64,000 bases of DNA from Fibrobacter sp. (GTDB lineage: Bacteria; Fibrobacterota; Fibrobacteria; Fibrobacterales; Fibrobacteraceae), in the NCBI GenBank assembly GCA_017475045.1, contig JAFVGH010000133.1, forward strand, positions 1-64,000, given 5' to 3'. The notes under the pieces were generated by a model. That model searched no databases. It worked only from the letters and a program-made list of their open reading frames with translations, and was not told the origin of the DNA. A program made the translations under genes and the position numbers. The stretch's first letter is position 1. The number at the start of each line of letters is the position of its first letter. Shown one piece after another: positions 16,912-25,384 of this stretch.

Positions 16912-17321
16912 AACCCTAGTACCGCTTCCGAAATTTCGTTGGCCTCGTCAGAGTAATCGTCTACGCGGTCGGGAATGAACTCGCCCCAGCCTTCGCTGAC
17001 ACCGCAGCCCACGCCTACCTCCATCGTGGACCACTTGAATACGGCAAACACCTTCGGGAACATCTCCAGCAGGCCGTCCAGAATTTCTTCAGGAGGTTCC
17101 TCTTCGATCAGCATGTTGCCGTCCATCGCCAGGAGTTCCGTCTCGGGCAGTTCCTCGAACCGGCACTCGTATTCGTCGGACACGATAGGGTCTACAGAAT
17201 ACCAGTCTCCCGAGTCCTCGCCGGGCAGCTCCGCTTCCGGGAATTTTTCCATAAAGGCCTGCCACAAAAGAGCAAGGTCCGCCTCTTCGCCTATAAACCG
17301 AACCAGTACGCGACAATCCAT
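16908..17321 (-). CDS. Small acidic protein of unknown function
   Basis: 137 aa, not recognised. It begins MDCRVLVRFIGEEADLALLW and is strongly acidic throughout, with Glu/Asp runs such as IEEEPPEEILDGLLEMFP. A Trp/Gly-rich stretch KWSTMEVGVGCGVSEGWGEF lies near residue 100. There is no signal peptide or membrane segment, so it is probably cytoplasmic. GGAGGGAG upstream of the ATG is a strong ribosome site, which supports a real gene. TATATTCT on the minus strand at 17345-17352 is a candidate -10 box. It is convergent with thiE and overlaps its stop. The first strand-helix pattern could fit a small ferredoxin-like fold, but this is only a guess. Confidence 0.65.
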   Translation of the reverse strand: MDCRVLVRFIGEEADLALLWQAFMEKFPEAELPGEDSGDWYSVDPIVSDEYECRFEELPETELLAMDGNMLIEEEPPEEILDGLLEMFPKVFAVFKWSTMEVGVGCGVSEGWGEFIPDRVDDYSDEANEISEAVLGF

Positions 17322-17424
17322 TTCTCCCTCCTTGCTTAATAGTCAGAATATAAATAAAAAGCAAAGGAAACGGTATGCTAGATGGCGGCTCAAGTCCGCC
17401 ACGACATTAGCTATTGCAATTAAA

Positions 17425-17450
17425 CGTCATTCCGGGCTTGACCCGGAATC
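17425..17450. repeat. Dispersed GTCATTCCGG...CCGGAATC palindromic unit
   Basis: CGTCATTCCGGGCTTG followed by ACCCGGAATC forms an inverted repeat with a short loop. This is the intergenic form of the dispersed family seen elsewhere in the window, here between the acidic-protein gene and tRNA-Lys. Confidence 0.6.
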
Positions 17451-17471
17451 GCCATGGTGAATACTGGGTCT

Positions 17472-17512
17472 GAAAAAAAAGAAAAACCGGTTCCGAAATC
17501 GAAACCGGCTTT
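17472..17512 (-). terminator. Rho-independent terminator of tRNA-Lys
   Basis: On the minus strand, AAGCCGGTTTCGATTTCGG pairs back on itself (CCGGTT with AACCGG, plus inner TCG/CGA) and is followed by TTTTTCTTTTTTTT. It begins about four bases past the 3' end of the tRNA. Confidence 0.85.
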
Positions 17513-17516
17513 TCAC

Positions 17517-17589
17517 TGAGCTACGAAGGGCTCGAACCTTCGACCCACGCCTTAAAAGGGCGTTGCTCTACCAACTGAGCTAGTAGCCC
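17517..17589 (-). tRNA. tRNA-Lys (anticodon UUU)
   Basis: The 73-base minus-strand cloverleaf has acceptor GGGCTAC pairing with GTAGCTC (one G-U), D-loop AGCTCAGTTGGTAGAGC, anticodon stem-loop ACGCC-CTTTTAA-GGCGT with UUU, and T arm GAAGG-TTCGAGC-CCTTC. The discriminator is A and CCA is not encoded. A terminator follows immediately. Confidence 0.97.
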
Positions 17590-17638
17590 GAGCGACCCAA
17601 ATATAGAAACTTTTGCCTTTTTGTAAAGGCAAATTTTG

Positions 17639-17647
17639 TAAATTTAC
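17639..17647 (+). promoter_or_regulatory. Putative -10-like box TAAATTTAC
   Basis: TAAATTTAC ends only three bases before the ATG at 17651, in the gap between tRNA-Lys and the barrel gene. If it is a -10 or -7 box, the transcript would start at or within the start codon. Confidence 0.4.
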
Positions 17648-17650
17648 CCT

Positions 17651-18664
17651 ATGCTCAAGAGGATAAACTTCCAAGTAGCCGCCACGCTCCTGCTTGTTGC
17701 CGCTTTCCAGGCACAGGCCTATTTTTCGCAAGGCGATGCAGGCCAGGAAGTTTTCTCATTCATGTCCACCTTCGACAGCCCCCGAAACGCAGCACTTGAA
17801 AAGTCAGCGGCAGCGGCTCCTTCTACCGATCCCAGTATCGCACTGCTGAACCCCGCCGCCCTCCGCATGCCCGATGGCAAGGAACGTACCGTCGGGATGC
17901 ACTGGCAGACCGGTGAATTTGCAGAGAATCAAGGTTCCCTGTATTACACCCGAAATTTCAACCGTTTTCTGTACCAATTTTCGTACAACTGGATAGATTA
18001 CGGAACCATCGAAGGATACGACGAATACGGCAATGAAACAGGAAACGACTACAACCCAATAAGTCAGTTGGTCACCGCTACAGTGGCCTTCCCCATGAAG
18101 CATTTCCAATTCGGCGCCACCCTGAAGTTCGCAAGCGACAGGCTCGCCTATGAAGATGGGGACCGGGCCGCCTTCGGGGCAGCCTTTGACTGGGGTGTAT
18201 CCTGGCAATCTGTCAACAAATTGTGGGGACTGGCACTTGTAGCCCGTGATTTCGGTTGTCTGCTTAGGGATTACGTAGATGACGGCGATGATGAACATTA
18301 TCCCATGTCTCAAACAATCGCTCTTTCGGGATATATGCGCTTGAAGAGCCTTCCGCGTCTGACGGTTTTCGGTGAGACCAACTTCCCGCGCTATGCAGAA
18401 CCCCGCCTGAATATCGGCATGGAATACCTGCTGGGCAAGTACTTTGCCATCCGGGGCGGTTTCACCAGGACCTGGCTCGACCTGAAGCGTGACGCTCTGG
18501 AGCTTATCCAGGACAGAAGCAGGCCCGACGAGTCCAACGAAGCCCGGTTCCTAAGCCTAGGCCTTGGCTACAACATGGGAATGTTCGGACTGGACTACAG
18601 CTTCTCCTACTTGGCCCAGGGGCTCGGGAACGAGCACCGTGTGGGACTTCGGCTGAACTTCTAA
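17651..18664 (+). CDS. PorV/PorQ-like outer-membrane beta-barrel protein
   Basis: 337 aa with signal peptide MLKRINFQVAATLLLVAAFQAQA. After it comes FMSTFDSPRNAALEKSAAA and DPSIALLNPAALR, the motif pattern of the PorQ/PorV branch of FadL-like barrels, in which an early conserved segment lists LNPA. The rest shows alternating beta-strand patterns (FLYQFSYNWIDYGTIEGYDEYG, FQFGATLKFAS) and ends in RVGLRLNF with a terminal Phe, as usual for barrels. PorV and PorQ work with the type IX secretion system, and this window encodes proteins with T9SS-like tails. The link is inferred; only the barrel type is well supported. The following gene starts 12 bases after the stop. Confidence 0.7.
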   Translation: MLKRINFQVAATLLLVAAFQAQAYFSQGDAGQEVFSFMSTFDSPRNAALEKSAAAAPSTDPSIALLNPAALRMPDGKERTVGMHWQTGEFAENQGSLYYTRNFNRFLYQFSYNWIDYGTIEGYDEYGNETGNDYNPISQLVTATVAFPMKHFQFGATLKFASDRLAYEDGDRAAFGAAFDWGVSWQSVNKLWGLALVARDFGCLLRDYVDDGDDEHYPMSQTIALSGYMRLKSLPRLTVFGETNFPRYAEPRLNIGMEYLLGKYFAIRGGFTRTWLDLKRDALELIQDRSRPDESNEARFLSLGLGYNMGMFGLDYSFSYLAQGLGNEHRVGLRLNF

Positions 18665-18676
18665 GGCGAATCGGCT

Positions 18677-19429
18677 ATGCGGCAGTTCGACGTCTTTGTC
18701 TGGGGTGAACCGCAAGAGTTTAGCGATGCCGACCGACAGCCCCCTTTCACCGACCAGGCCCTAGGCTGGTTCTTCACAAACAACTTCAACGACAAGCTGA
18801 ACGAAAGCGATGCGGAATGGATCGTCTTTGCATACCGCTCCGTGAAAATCGACAGGGAATTCCTGAACAGCCTAGCCGAGAACATTTCTGCGTTTCCCAT
18901 GGTGGACGCCTTTGCTCCAAGACTTAGGTATACCATCGAGGAAAGCGAAGGCAAGAAGTCCGCAAAATTCATCGGCGGGTTCAAGCTCCACAAGTCCAAA
19001 GGTATCGAGCCTATCGAAGAGGATGCTCCCCTTAGGTACGTGGCAAGCCCTAGACCCGAAATCGCCGTCTTTTCTAGGCGGATCGTACAGCGGACCGGGG
19101 CCTTCGACACAAGCCTGTCCATACCCGCGCAGATTCTCGACTACGCCTTAAGGATGCTCCACGCCGGGGGGCGGTGCTTTTCGGTGCCGTACCTGGTGGC
19201 CGAACTGCAGGGGCACCCGATGGACTTTTCCAGCGAGAACAAGGAAGCTCTCCCCCACATCGGCTGTGCCCTTTCCAAGTCTCTGGGAATCAAGACCGCA
19301 CGGTTCATTTTAGCGCACCCTGACCTAGTCGGCACCCTCTGGAAAAACCGCAAGAGCCTACAAGAAAAAAGGGACAAGGCTACCCTCTTAAGTAAGCTTG
19401 TCCCGGAATTATTAAAAGAACTGTACTAA
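18677..19429 (+). CDS. Hypothetical protein, possibly a degenerate GT-A glycosyltransferase
   Basis: 250 aa, cytoplasmic by appearance. It resembles a family 2 glycosyltransferase in layout: an early acidic segment (LNESDAEWIVFAYRSVKIDREFL) in the place of the DDxS region, then GAFDTSLSIPAQILDYALRMLHAGGRCFSVPYLV, which is close to the GGFDE...DwdlwlR...G pattern. The canonical DxD is not obvious, so it may be inactive or a distant relative. It lies 12 bases after the PorQ-like gene on the same strand and is probably co-transcribed. A role in modifying secreted proteins or lipopolysaccharide is possible but unsupported. Confidence 0.5.
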   Translation: MRQFDVFVWGEPQEFSDADRQPPFTDQALGWFFTNNFNDKLNESDAEWIVFAYRSVKIDREFLNSLAENISAFPMVDAFAPRLRYTIEESEGKKSAKFIGGFKLHKSKGIEPIEEDAPLRYVASPRPEIAVFSRRIVQRTGAFDTSLSIPAQILDYALRMLHAGGRCFSVPYLVAELQGHPMDFSSENKEALPHIGCALSKSLGIKTARFILAHPDLVGTLWKNRKSLQEKRDKATLLSKLVPELLKELY

Positions 19430-19450
19430 GGCGAGCCTAAAACGCGCGAC

Positions 19451-20677
19451 CTACACCTTCTTGAAGATGAGCGACGTATTGATTCCGCCAAAGGCGAAGT
19501 TGTTGCTCATCACGTATTCCACATCCATCTCCCGACCGTCGCCGACGATGTAGTCCAGCGGAGCGCATTCGGGGTCCACGTTTTTCAGGTTCAGGTTGGG
19601 GCTGAACCAGCCGCGGTTCATCATGTGGATAGACGTCCAGGCCTCGATACCGCCACAGGCACCCAGGGTATGGCCGATGTAGCTCTTAAGGCTGCTGATG
19701 GGGGCGCTACGGCCCTTCAGGGCGTTGTAGGTGGCCCAACTTTCGGCCCGGTCGCCGTGCTTGGTGGCGGTTCCGTGACCGTTCACGTAGCCGATGGCAT
19801 CGGGACTGATTCCCGCGTCTTCAAGGGCCAGTTCCAGCGCCTGCTGCATGGTTTCCTGCTTGGGCTGGGTCAGGTGGTCACCGTCGGTATTGTTGCCGAA
19901 ACCCACCAGTTCCGCATAAATCTTGGCACCGCGGGCGCGAGCGTGTTCGTATTCCTCAAGAATCAGCGTGCCGCTACCTTCGCCGATGACCAGACCGTCG
20001 CGGTCCTTATCGTAGCTGGCGGGAGTGAGCTTAGGCGTGTCGTTCTTGACGGAAGTTGCAAAAAGCGTATCGAAGACGGCGGATTCCGTAGGATCCAGCT
20101 CGTCGGCGCCACCTGCCACCATGGCGTCCTGCTTGCCGTACTTGATGGCCTCGTAGGCGTTGCCGATGGCAAGGCTACCTGAAGTACAGGCCGTGTTAGT
20201 GGTAATCATGCGGCCTGTAAGTCCGAAGGTCACGCCGATGTTCACGGCACAGGTCTGGGGCATGGACTTGATGTAGGTGGTAGCCGTAATTTTCGAGCTG
20301 TCGTTGGTGACGATCATGGAGAAGAAATCCACCAGAGGCATCACGGAACCCATAGAAGATCCGTAGGCCACGCCGACACGGCCGGAATGCAAGAATTCCT
20401 GGTCTTCCAAGAGACCAGAGCATTCCAGGGCCTTCTGGGCGCCCACCGTTGCAAGCAGGGCCACACGGCCCATACCGCGAACCTTACGGCGGGGCATGTC
20501 AGGGAACTGGTAGTTCACGGGAACGGCCAAGCGGGTGTTCATCTGAACGTACTTGTCCCACTCGTCCATGCGGACAACCTTGTTCTCTTTCTTCTTCAGG
20601 TTCTCAAAAATCTCGTCCATCTCGGAACCGAGGGCCGAAATGCAGGAACCTCCGGTAACAACAACCCTACGGGTCAT
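19451..20677 (-). CDS. Beta-ketoacyl-ACP synthase (FabF-like, aryl-polyene ApeR type)
   Basis: Condensing enzyme, 408 aa, with an intact catalytic triad: Cys164 in NTACTSGSLA, His301 in NGHGTATKHGD, and His336 in LKSYIGHTLGACGG. The C-terminal NNFAFGGINTSL motif is also present. The early YGSSMGSVMPLVDFFSM region and overall layout resemble the ketosynthases at the end of aryl-polyene clusters rather than housekeeping FabF. It is the last of four minus-strand genes (LolA-like, MMPL exporter, ketoreductase, ketosynthase). Its ATG overlaps the ketoreductase stop (ATGA). Precise chain step is inferred; ordinary fatty-acid elongation cannot be excluded. Confidence 0.88.
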   Translation of the reverse strand: MTRRVVVTGGSCISALGSEMDEIFENLKKKENKVVRMDEWDKYVQMNTRLAVPVNYQFPDMPRRKVRGMGRVALLATVGAQKALECSGLLEDQEFLHSGRVGVAYGSSMGSVMPLVDFFSMIVTNDSSKITATTYIKSMPQTCAVNIGVTFGLTGRMITTNTACTSGSLAIGNAYEAIKYGKQDAMVAGGADELDPTESAVFDTLFATSVKNDTPKLTPASYDKDRDGLVIGEGSGTLILEEYEHARARGAKIYAELVGFGNNTDGDHLTQPKQETMQQALELALEDAGISPDAIGYVNGHGTATKHGDRAESWATYNALKGRSAPISSLKSYIGHTLGACGGIEAWTSIHMMNRGWFSPNLNLKNVDPECAPLDYIVGDGREMDVEYVMSNNFAFGGINTSLIFKKV

Positions 20678-21402
20678 GCGAGACCTCCGTTTACAGAAAT
20701 CACCTGGCGGGTAATGTAGGCGGCTCCTTCCGAAAGCAGGAACACCGCGGTGGCGGCCACTTCAGAGGGTTTACCCACGCGCTTCATGGGAACAGCCTGC
20801 AGAATAATATCCAAAGGAGCGTCCTTGATCATTTCGGTCTCGATAACTCCCGGCGCAATGCTGTTCACCGTGATGTTACGGCTGGCTAGTTCGGTGGCCA
20901 GAGCCTTGGTGGCCCCGATAATGCCGGACTTGGAAGCACTGTAGTTCACCTGGCCGCGGTTCCCGATAACGCCGGAAACCGAGGAGATGGTGATAATGCG
21001 GCCCATACGCTTGCGGCACATGGGCATCACCAGGGGCTGCACCACGTTGTAGAAGCCACCCAGGTTCGTATTGACCACCTTGTCCCAGGAGTCACCGCTC
21101 ATGCCCGCAAAGGTCATGTCGGCACAGACACCCGCATTGAGGACCACACCGTAATAGGTTCCGTTCTCCTCGATATCCTTGGTCAGGACTTCCTTGCACT
21201 GTTCACGATCGGTAATGTCGAACTGAAGCGTGCGGATTTCACCACCGGCAGCCTGTACCCTCTGCACCAGTTCATCGGCCTTGGCCTTACCCCTGTTGTA
21301 GTTGGCAACCACGGCATATCCTGCCAGGGCAACGGCTTCAGCTATGGCAGACCCAATCCCGCCACTAGCTCCGGTCACAAGAACCTGCTTCTTATCGCTC
21401 AT
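20674..21402 (-). CDS. 3-oxoacyl-ACP reductase (FabG-like SDR)
   Basis: Reduces beta-ketoacyl-ACP with NADPH. SDR motifs are all present: TGASGGIG (cofactor), LNAGV, SSVSG (catalytic Ser) and YSASK (catalytic Tyr and Lys), followed by NSIAPGVIETEM. The ATG at 21402 has AGGAG five bases upstream; a GTG six bases earlier would add two residues. The product is 242 aa, the family norm. It starts nine bases after the exporter's stop and overlaps the ketosynthase by four bases, so the three form one operon. Pairing with a dedicated ketosynthase and exporter suggests a secondary lipid pathway rather than bulk fatty-acid synthesis. Confidence 0.9.
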   Translation of the reverse strand: MSDKKQVLVTGASGGIGSAIAEAVALAGYAVVANYNRGKAKADELVQRVQAAGGEIRTLQFDITDREQCKEVLTKDIEENGTYYGVVLNAGVCADMTFAGMSGDSWDKVVNTNLGGFYNVVQPLVMPMCRKRMGRIITISSVSGVIGNRGQVNYSASKSGIIGATKALATELASRNITVNSIAPGVIETEMIKDAPLDIILQAVPMKRVGKPSEVAATAVFLLSEGAAYITRQVISVNGGLA

Positions 21403-21410
21403 GGACACTC

Positions 21411-23819
21411 CTAAGCATTTTCAAATTTAACGGCACATATATAGAAAAAATCGGACTGACCTATTTCCCTTTTTTGACCAGCAAAAGGGGAAAAAAGGAA
21501 ATTAAAAAGGATTCCTAGGAAAACGGAAAGCCCGAAAGTGGATACCGGCGCAAAACTACTGAAGGAAAGGCTCCCAAAAGAGAGAATTGTCGTCAAGGCA
21601 GAAAGGGCAATGGCCAACACCGTCACGGCACTCCCACGGCCTTCCCTAAAGAACAAGGAATAGTCAATGCCTATACCAAGAGTCAAGATGATTCCCACCG
21701 TGGCAAAGAAATTGAAGGGAATACCCAAAAAGCCAAACACAGCCACCACCAGCAGGGAAGCGAAAACAGGAATCCGCATAATAGAAACCGCACCGGAAAA
21801 TCCGTAAATAAACAGCAGCACCGCAAACACCAGCGCAAAGGCAAACCCTACAAGCACAAGGGCCGTCAAAGAAAGCCTTGTCAGGTTCTCGTTAATCTGG
21901 TTGATCTTGTCCATAAAGTAGACGCCGTCGCCTGCCACGCGGGAAAGGTCAGCACCCTTGCGCACATGGAGCGGCATCACCGCACTGTAGTAGGAATCCC
22001 CCACCTTACCAATCCAGAGGGAATTCAGAAGCTTCTCGAAGTTGGCTGGCAACTTGCTTTCGGGGTCAAGAATCTTCTGGTCCGTCAGAAGAGAGGCCCG
22101 GAATGCCGAATCAGACGGCAAACCCAGTTCCTTGAACATCTCCGCAACTGTGGACGAATCCATGGCTGCCGAGAGGGCCTCGAAATTTTCCTGCTGGATT
22201 GAACGTGGCGGAATAAAACGACTAATCGCCAGGTAATTCTGCAAAACGCCATCGGTGCGTTCCTGCTCCAAGCGCTTACAGAAAGCGGCCTCCCGCTCCA
22301 GCACCTGCTGGACCGAATGCCCCTTGATCAAGAAATAACTGCCCGAAGAACCGAAATCCAGAAGTTCCATGGAAAGTTTTTCAGAGGCAAGCCTTTTTGC
22401 CGACACTGTATAAAGTGAACGAAGGTCCGTACCCCACTGGGCACGAGAAATTCCTATAGCAACAAACGCCACCAAAACAAAGACAACCGCAAGCAACGCC
22501 CACTTCTTTGCCCGGAGAACCGCAAAGAACTTTCCGTAACCGTCCAGAACCTTGGAAATAGAAGCCATGGCCAATTCAGCCTTGGCGCGAGACTTCGTAA
22601 CAGGCAGGGCAGCAAACAGAAGCGTAATGGTCAAGAAGGAACTTGCAAGCCCCGCCATGGAGAAAACCGCCATCTGGCGGAGCAGCGGGAACGGTGCAAA
22701 GGTCAACGCCAGGTACGAAAGCTCCGTGGTCATAAATCCGAGAGCAAGGCCCTTCAGAATCAGGCCCCGGACTCCCCTGCCGTCTAGCCGTTCTTCACGG
22801 ACCTTCCAGCCCGTAAAGAAGTGGATGGCGTAGTCGATACTCACACCGATAACGCTGGTACCGAACACGAAGGTGAAAATATGGATAGAACCGAAAAGCG
22901 TCCAAGAGACCGACAGGGCCGAGACGATGGCGACACCGATGGAAAAAAGCGTCAAAAGCAGAGGAACCGCCGACCTGTAAGTCGAAAGAATCAGCAGCAG
23001 AAGCAGCACAATGGACACGCCCGAAATGACGGCCACTTCCAGTTGCGCCCGAGAAGAACTTTCGTAACTGTGGAAAGGCACTCCCGTAGAGGCAATCACC
23101 AGGCCGGAATCCAACCCTTTCAGTTCCGAAACTTTTTGCTCCATAGTCCAGAGGGCGCTACCGTTCTCACCGAAGGTAGAAGCGCCCGGTGCAAGGCTTG
23201 CGGTCCACATGACGTAGGTTCTTAGGGAGTCCCGCAACACGAGACGTTCGTCCCGAAGCTCCACGTTTCGGCTCATAAAGGAGAGATTCCCGAGAACATC
23301 ATCGAAAGCCTGGGCCGAAAGCAGGAACGGGTCCTCGTCCAAGTTTTCGAGGCTTGCCATGGAGAATCCGCCATAAATCTTTTCAAGGGCGTTCTGCTTC
23401 AGGAATGCCCCGCCCCCATTGCGGACCCGGTCCATGAAGGACTCGCTCTGTAAGGCATAGCGGTATTCCTTTGCAAAGGCGCGGGCCTCGTCCATGGAAC
23501 TGTCCGACACCAAGTAGCCAATCTTTTCAAGCTGGGGGTGTTCCTGCAAGGCCCTGTGGAACGAGTCTGCAGCCGCCTTGGCCTTCTCGAAATCGCTGTG
23601 GCCAATAAGCACCGTCATCTGGCCCATGGTCCTGCGGGAAAGCTCGGCATCGGCATCACTCAGCCCCGCCGACATCTGCGAAGGCGGCAAAACGGAGAAC
23701 AGGTTGGAATCGATATTCCAGGGGGCCGCACTTAAGCCTAGCGCGATGATAACAACATGTAGAATTCCCCAGAGGAGAATTCCCCACTTGTTCATCCGTT
23801 TTTTTTCGGGCTTATCCAT
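21411..23819 (-). CDS. MMPL/RND-family exporter (aryl-polyene ApeM type)
   Basis: Large inner-membrane exporter, 802 aa. The layout is one helix (~12-30), a periplasmic loop (~35-255), a five-helix block (~258-420), a second helix (~440-460), a second loop (~465-655) and a second helix block (~665-790). Each helix block carries the family's acidic membrane motif: SVIGVSIDYAIHFF and LTLGIGIDYSLFF. Such MMPL pumps carry lipids or polyenes across the inner membrane and occur with a LolA-like carrier in aryl-polyene clusters. It begins 18 bases after the LolA-like gene's stop. The polar C-terminus after 785 is short. Substrate unproven. Confidence 0.85.
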   Translation of the reverse strand: MDKPEKKRMNKWGILLWGILHVVIIALGLSAAPWNIDSNLFSVLPPSQMSAGLSDADAELSRRTMGQMTVLIGHSDFEKAKAAADSFHRALQEHPQLEKIGYLVSDSSMDEARAFAKEYRYALQSESFMDRVRNGGGAFLKQNALEKIYGGFSMASLENLDEDPFLLSAQAFDDVLGNLSFMSRNVELRDERLVLRDSLRTYVMWTASLAPGASTFGENGSALWTMEQKVSELKGLDSGLVIASTGVPFHSYESSSRAQLEVAVISGVSIVLLLLLILSTYRSAVPLLLTLFSIGVAIVSALSVSWTLFGSIHIFTFVFGTSVIGVSIDYAIHFFTGWKVREERLDGRGVRGLILKGLALGFMTTELSYLALTFAPFPLLRQMAVFSMAGLASSFLTITLLFAALPVTKSRAKAELAMASISKVLDGYGKFFAVLRAKKWALLAVVFVLVAFVAIGISRAQWGTDLRSLYTVSAKRLASEKLSMELLDFGSSGSYFLIKGHSVQQVLEREAAFCKRLEQERTDGVLQNYLAISRFIPPRSIQQENFEALSAAMDSSTVAEMFKELGLPSDSAFRASLLTDQKILDPESKLPANFEKLLNSLWIGKVGDSYYSAVMPLHVRKGADLSRVAGDGVYFMDKINQINENLTRLSLTALVLVGFAFALVFAVLLFIYGFSGAVSIMRIPVFASLLVVAVFGFLGIPFNFFATVGIILTLGIGIDYSLFFREGRGSAVTVLAIALSALTTILSFGSLSFSSFAPVSTFGLSVFLGILFNFLFSPFAGQKREIGQSDFFYICAVKFENA

Positions 23820-23837
23820 GGGTTTGTGAAACTCCCG

Positions 23838-24476
23838 TCAACGCAACAGGGCGGATTCTTCGGGAGTGAGGGTGATACCGCCCGCCACCTCCGAAAACTC
23901 GTAGAGGATAGGGTTCCCGTCGCCATCGGTAAGGGTCACCTTCTCGAGCCACTTGTGACCCGAGAGCACCACCGATGAAATCTGCTTCTTGATGACGTTT
24001 TCCTTGGGCACAAGGCCTATGGTCCAGATGCCACCCTTGCCCATCTCGAAGAAAATCTGGAATCGCTCTTCCAGCATCTGCTTGTTTCCCGAGAAGATCC
24101 CCTGGATGGTCTGAGATACCTGGCTGAACACCACGTTGTCCTTCATGTCCATCTTGGAAACCGCTCCGGAGGCATTTTTCTGGAGCATCTTGTCGCGGGC
24201 AATGGCGGTAAGGTTCGGGAAAGGCTTTTCCATGTTCCAGAGAATGCCCAGAGTGTCCGCTATGGTAAAGGCACCAGTAGAGACAAAGTCACGATTGATT
24301 TTCTTGACGGTGCGCACCTGCTTGAACTTGCCCCGCACATACTTCTGGGACTGCATGGCCGAAAGCACCTGGGTCAGGTCCTTGGAGCCCTCGGCCGTCA
24401 GGGGACTTGCAAAGACATCGGCAAAGGCCGTAGATGCCAGCGCAAGACAGAGGAACATTGCCAAAAACAGTTTCAT
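23838..24476 (-). CDS. LolA-like periplasmic lipid/lipoprotein carrier
   Basis: 212 aa from ATG 24476; an upstream TTG would add three residues. Signal peptide MKLFLAMFLCLALASTAFA. The mature part follows the LolA pattern: an early helix with MQSQKYVRGKFKQVRTV, then STGAFTIADTLGILWNMEKPFP (the outer-membrane lipoprotein carrier motif), then strands through DNVVFSQVSQTIQGIFSGN to LTDGDGNPILYEFSEV. It heads an operon with the MMPL exporter. That pairing is the LolA/exporter pair of aryl-polyene clusters, so the cargo is probably a lipid or polyene rather than bulk lipoproteins. The putative -10 box lies just six bases before the ATG. Confidence 0.82.
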   Translation of the reverse strand: MKLFLAMFLCLALASTAFADVFASPLTAEGSKDLTQVLSAMQSQKYVRGKFKQVRTVKKINRDFVSTGAFTIADTLGILWNMEKPFPNLTAIARDKMLQKNASGAVSKMDMKDNVVFSQVSQTIQGIFSGNKQMLEERFQIFFEMGKGGIWTIGLVPKENVIKKQISSVVLSGHKWLEKVTLTDGDGNPILYEFSEVAGGITLTPEESALLR

Positions 24477-24482
24477 ATGGCT

Positions 24483-24490
24483 CAAATATA
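24483..24490 (-). promoter_or_regulatory. Putative -10-like box TATATTTG for the LolA-like operon
   Basis: TATATTTG followed by AGCCAT and then the ATG at 24476. The six-base distance would place the transcription start at the start codon. It is the closest match in the window to the Bacteroidota TAnnTTTG box. Confidence 0.45.
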
Positions 24491-24511
24491 GCTTGTTTAC
24501 CCAATTTTTTT

Positions 24512-24519
24512 TATCTTTC
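24512..24519 (+). promoter_or_regulatory. Putative -10-like box TATCTTTC for the acyltransferase operon
   Basis: TATCTTTC, preceded by a T run, lies 28 bases before the ATG at 24548. It is back to back with the box at 24483-24490, so the 71-base gap appears to hold two divergent promoters. Confidence 0.4.
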
Positions 24520-24547
24520 CGAATAGAAACACTACATCGTGAGAGAC

Positions 24548-25384
24548 ATGACTTTTTTCCAACGAATAGCCTACGCCTGGCGAACCTACGTAAAGTTACA
24601 GACCTTCTTCTTTTTCGGATTGGGTAGTCTTATCCAGGCCTCCGTGGTGTTTCCGACCCTGTTCCTTTTTTCCGGTTTTTCGAGAAAGCGTTTCAGCCGC
24701 ATGGCACGCTACGCCATCCACATCGGGCTCAAGATTCTCATCTGGCAGCTGGTGACCCTCAGGGGTTCCAAATTCAAGGTGGAGCACCGTGAACGCCTCA
24801 AGGGACTCCGCTCCAAGATCATTATCGCAAACCACCCTTCCCTGCTAGACGTGGTGTTGCTGTTTTCCATCATCCCCAACGCCGACTGCATCGTGAAGGG
24901 GGCTCTCGGCAAGAACCGCTTTGTCTCCGGAATCGTGAACTCCATCTACATTCTCAATTCTGAATCCTTCGACCAACAGATGATGGAAGTGAAACGCACC
25001 ACAGACCAGGGCAACAACCTCATCATATTCCCCGAGGGCACCCGCTCCGAACCGGGCAAGCCCTGGTTTTTCAAGAAGGGAGCGGCCAGGTTCGCCATCG
25101 GATGCAAGCGGGACATCGTGCCCATCTACTTTGGCGGAAACGAGATTATCGGGCTTCGCAAGCACGACAAGCTGGTAAGCTACCACCCCAGAGAACAGTA
25201 CCATTTCTACCTGGACGTGCTGGAAACCATTTCCGTAGAGCCCTACCTGGAAGGCCACCAGGGCGCACAGGTGGCGGCCCTCACCAAAGAGATGCAGCGC
25301 CGCCTGGAAGAACGCAGAGAACTGGACCCTGAATACCCCCAGAGACTTTTGGACCAGCAGGCAGAATTAAAGGACAAGGCATGA
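24548..25384 (+). CDS. Lysophospholipid / 1-acylglycerol-3-phosphate acyltransferase
   Basis: Membrane-associated PlsC-type acyltransferase, 278 aa. A hydrophobic N-terminal segment spans ~20-60. Block I is IIIANHPSLLDVV with the catalytic His and Asp, block III is IFPEGTRS, and VPIYFGG matches block IV. It transfers an acyl chain to a lysolipid acceptor. The ATG at 24548 has a weak GAGAG upstream; a GTG three codons earlier is possible. It is transcribed divergently from the LolA/exporter operon and overlaps ruvA by four bases. It may be the housekeeping enzyme or serve the adjacent polyene-like system; the sequence does not decide. Confidence 0.88.
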   Translation: MTFFQRIAYAWRTYVKLQTFFFFGLGSLIQASVVFPTLFLFSGFSRKRFSRMARYAIHIGLKILIWQLVTLRGSKFKVEHRERLKGLRSKIIIANHPSLLDVVLLFSIIPNADCIVKGALGKNRFVSGIVNSIYILNSESFDQQMMEVKRTTDQGNNLIIFPEGTRSEPGKPWFFKKGAARFAIGCKRDIVPIYFGGNEIIGLRKHDKLVSYHPREQYHFYLDVLETISVEPYLEGHQGAQVAALTKEMQRRLEERRELDPEYPQRLLDQQAELKDKA

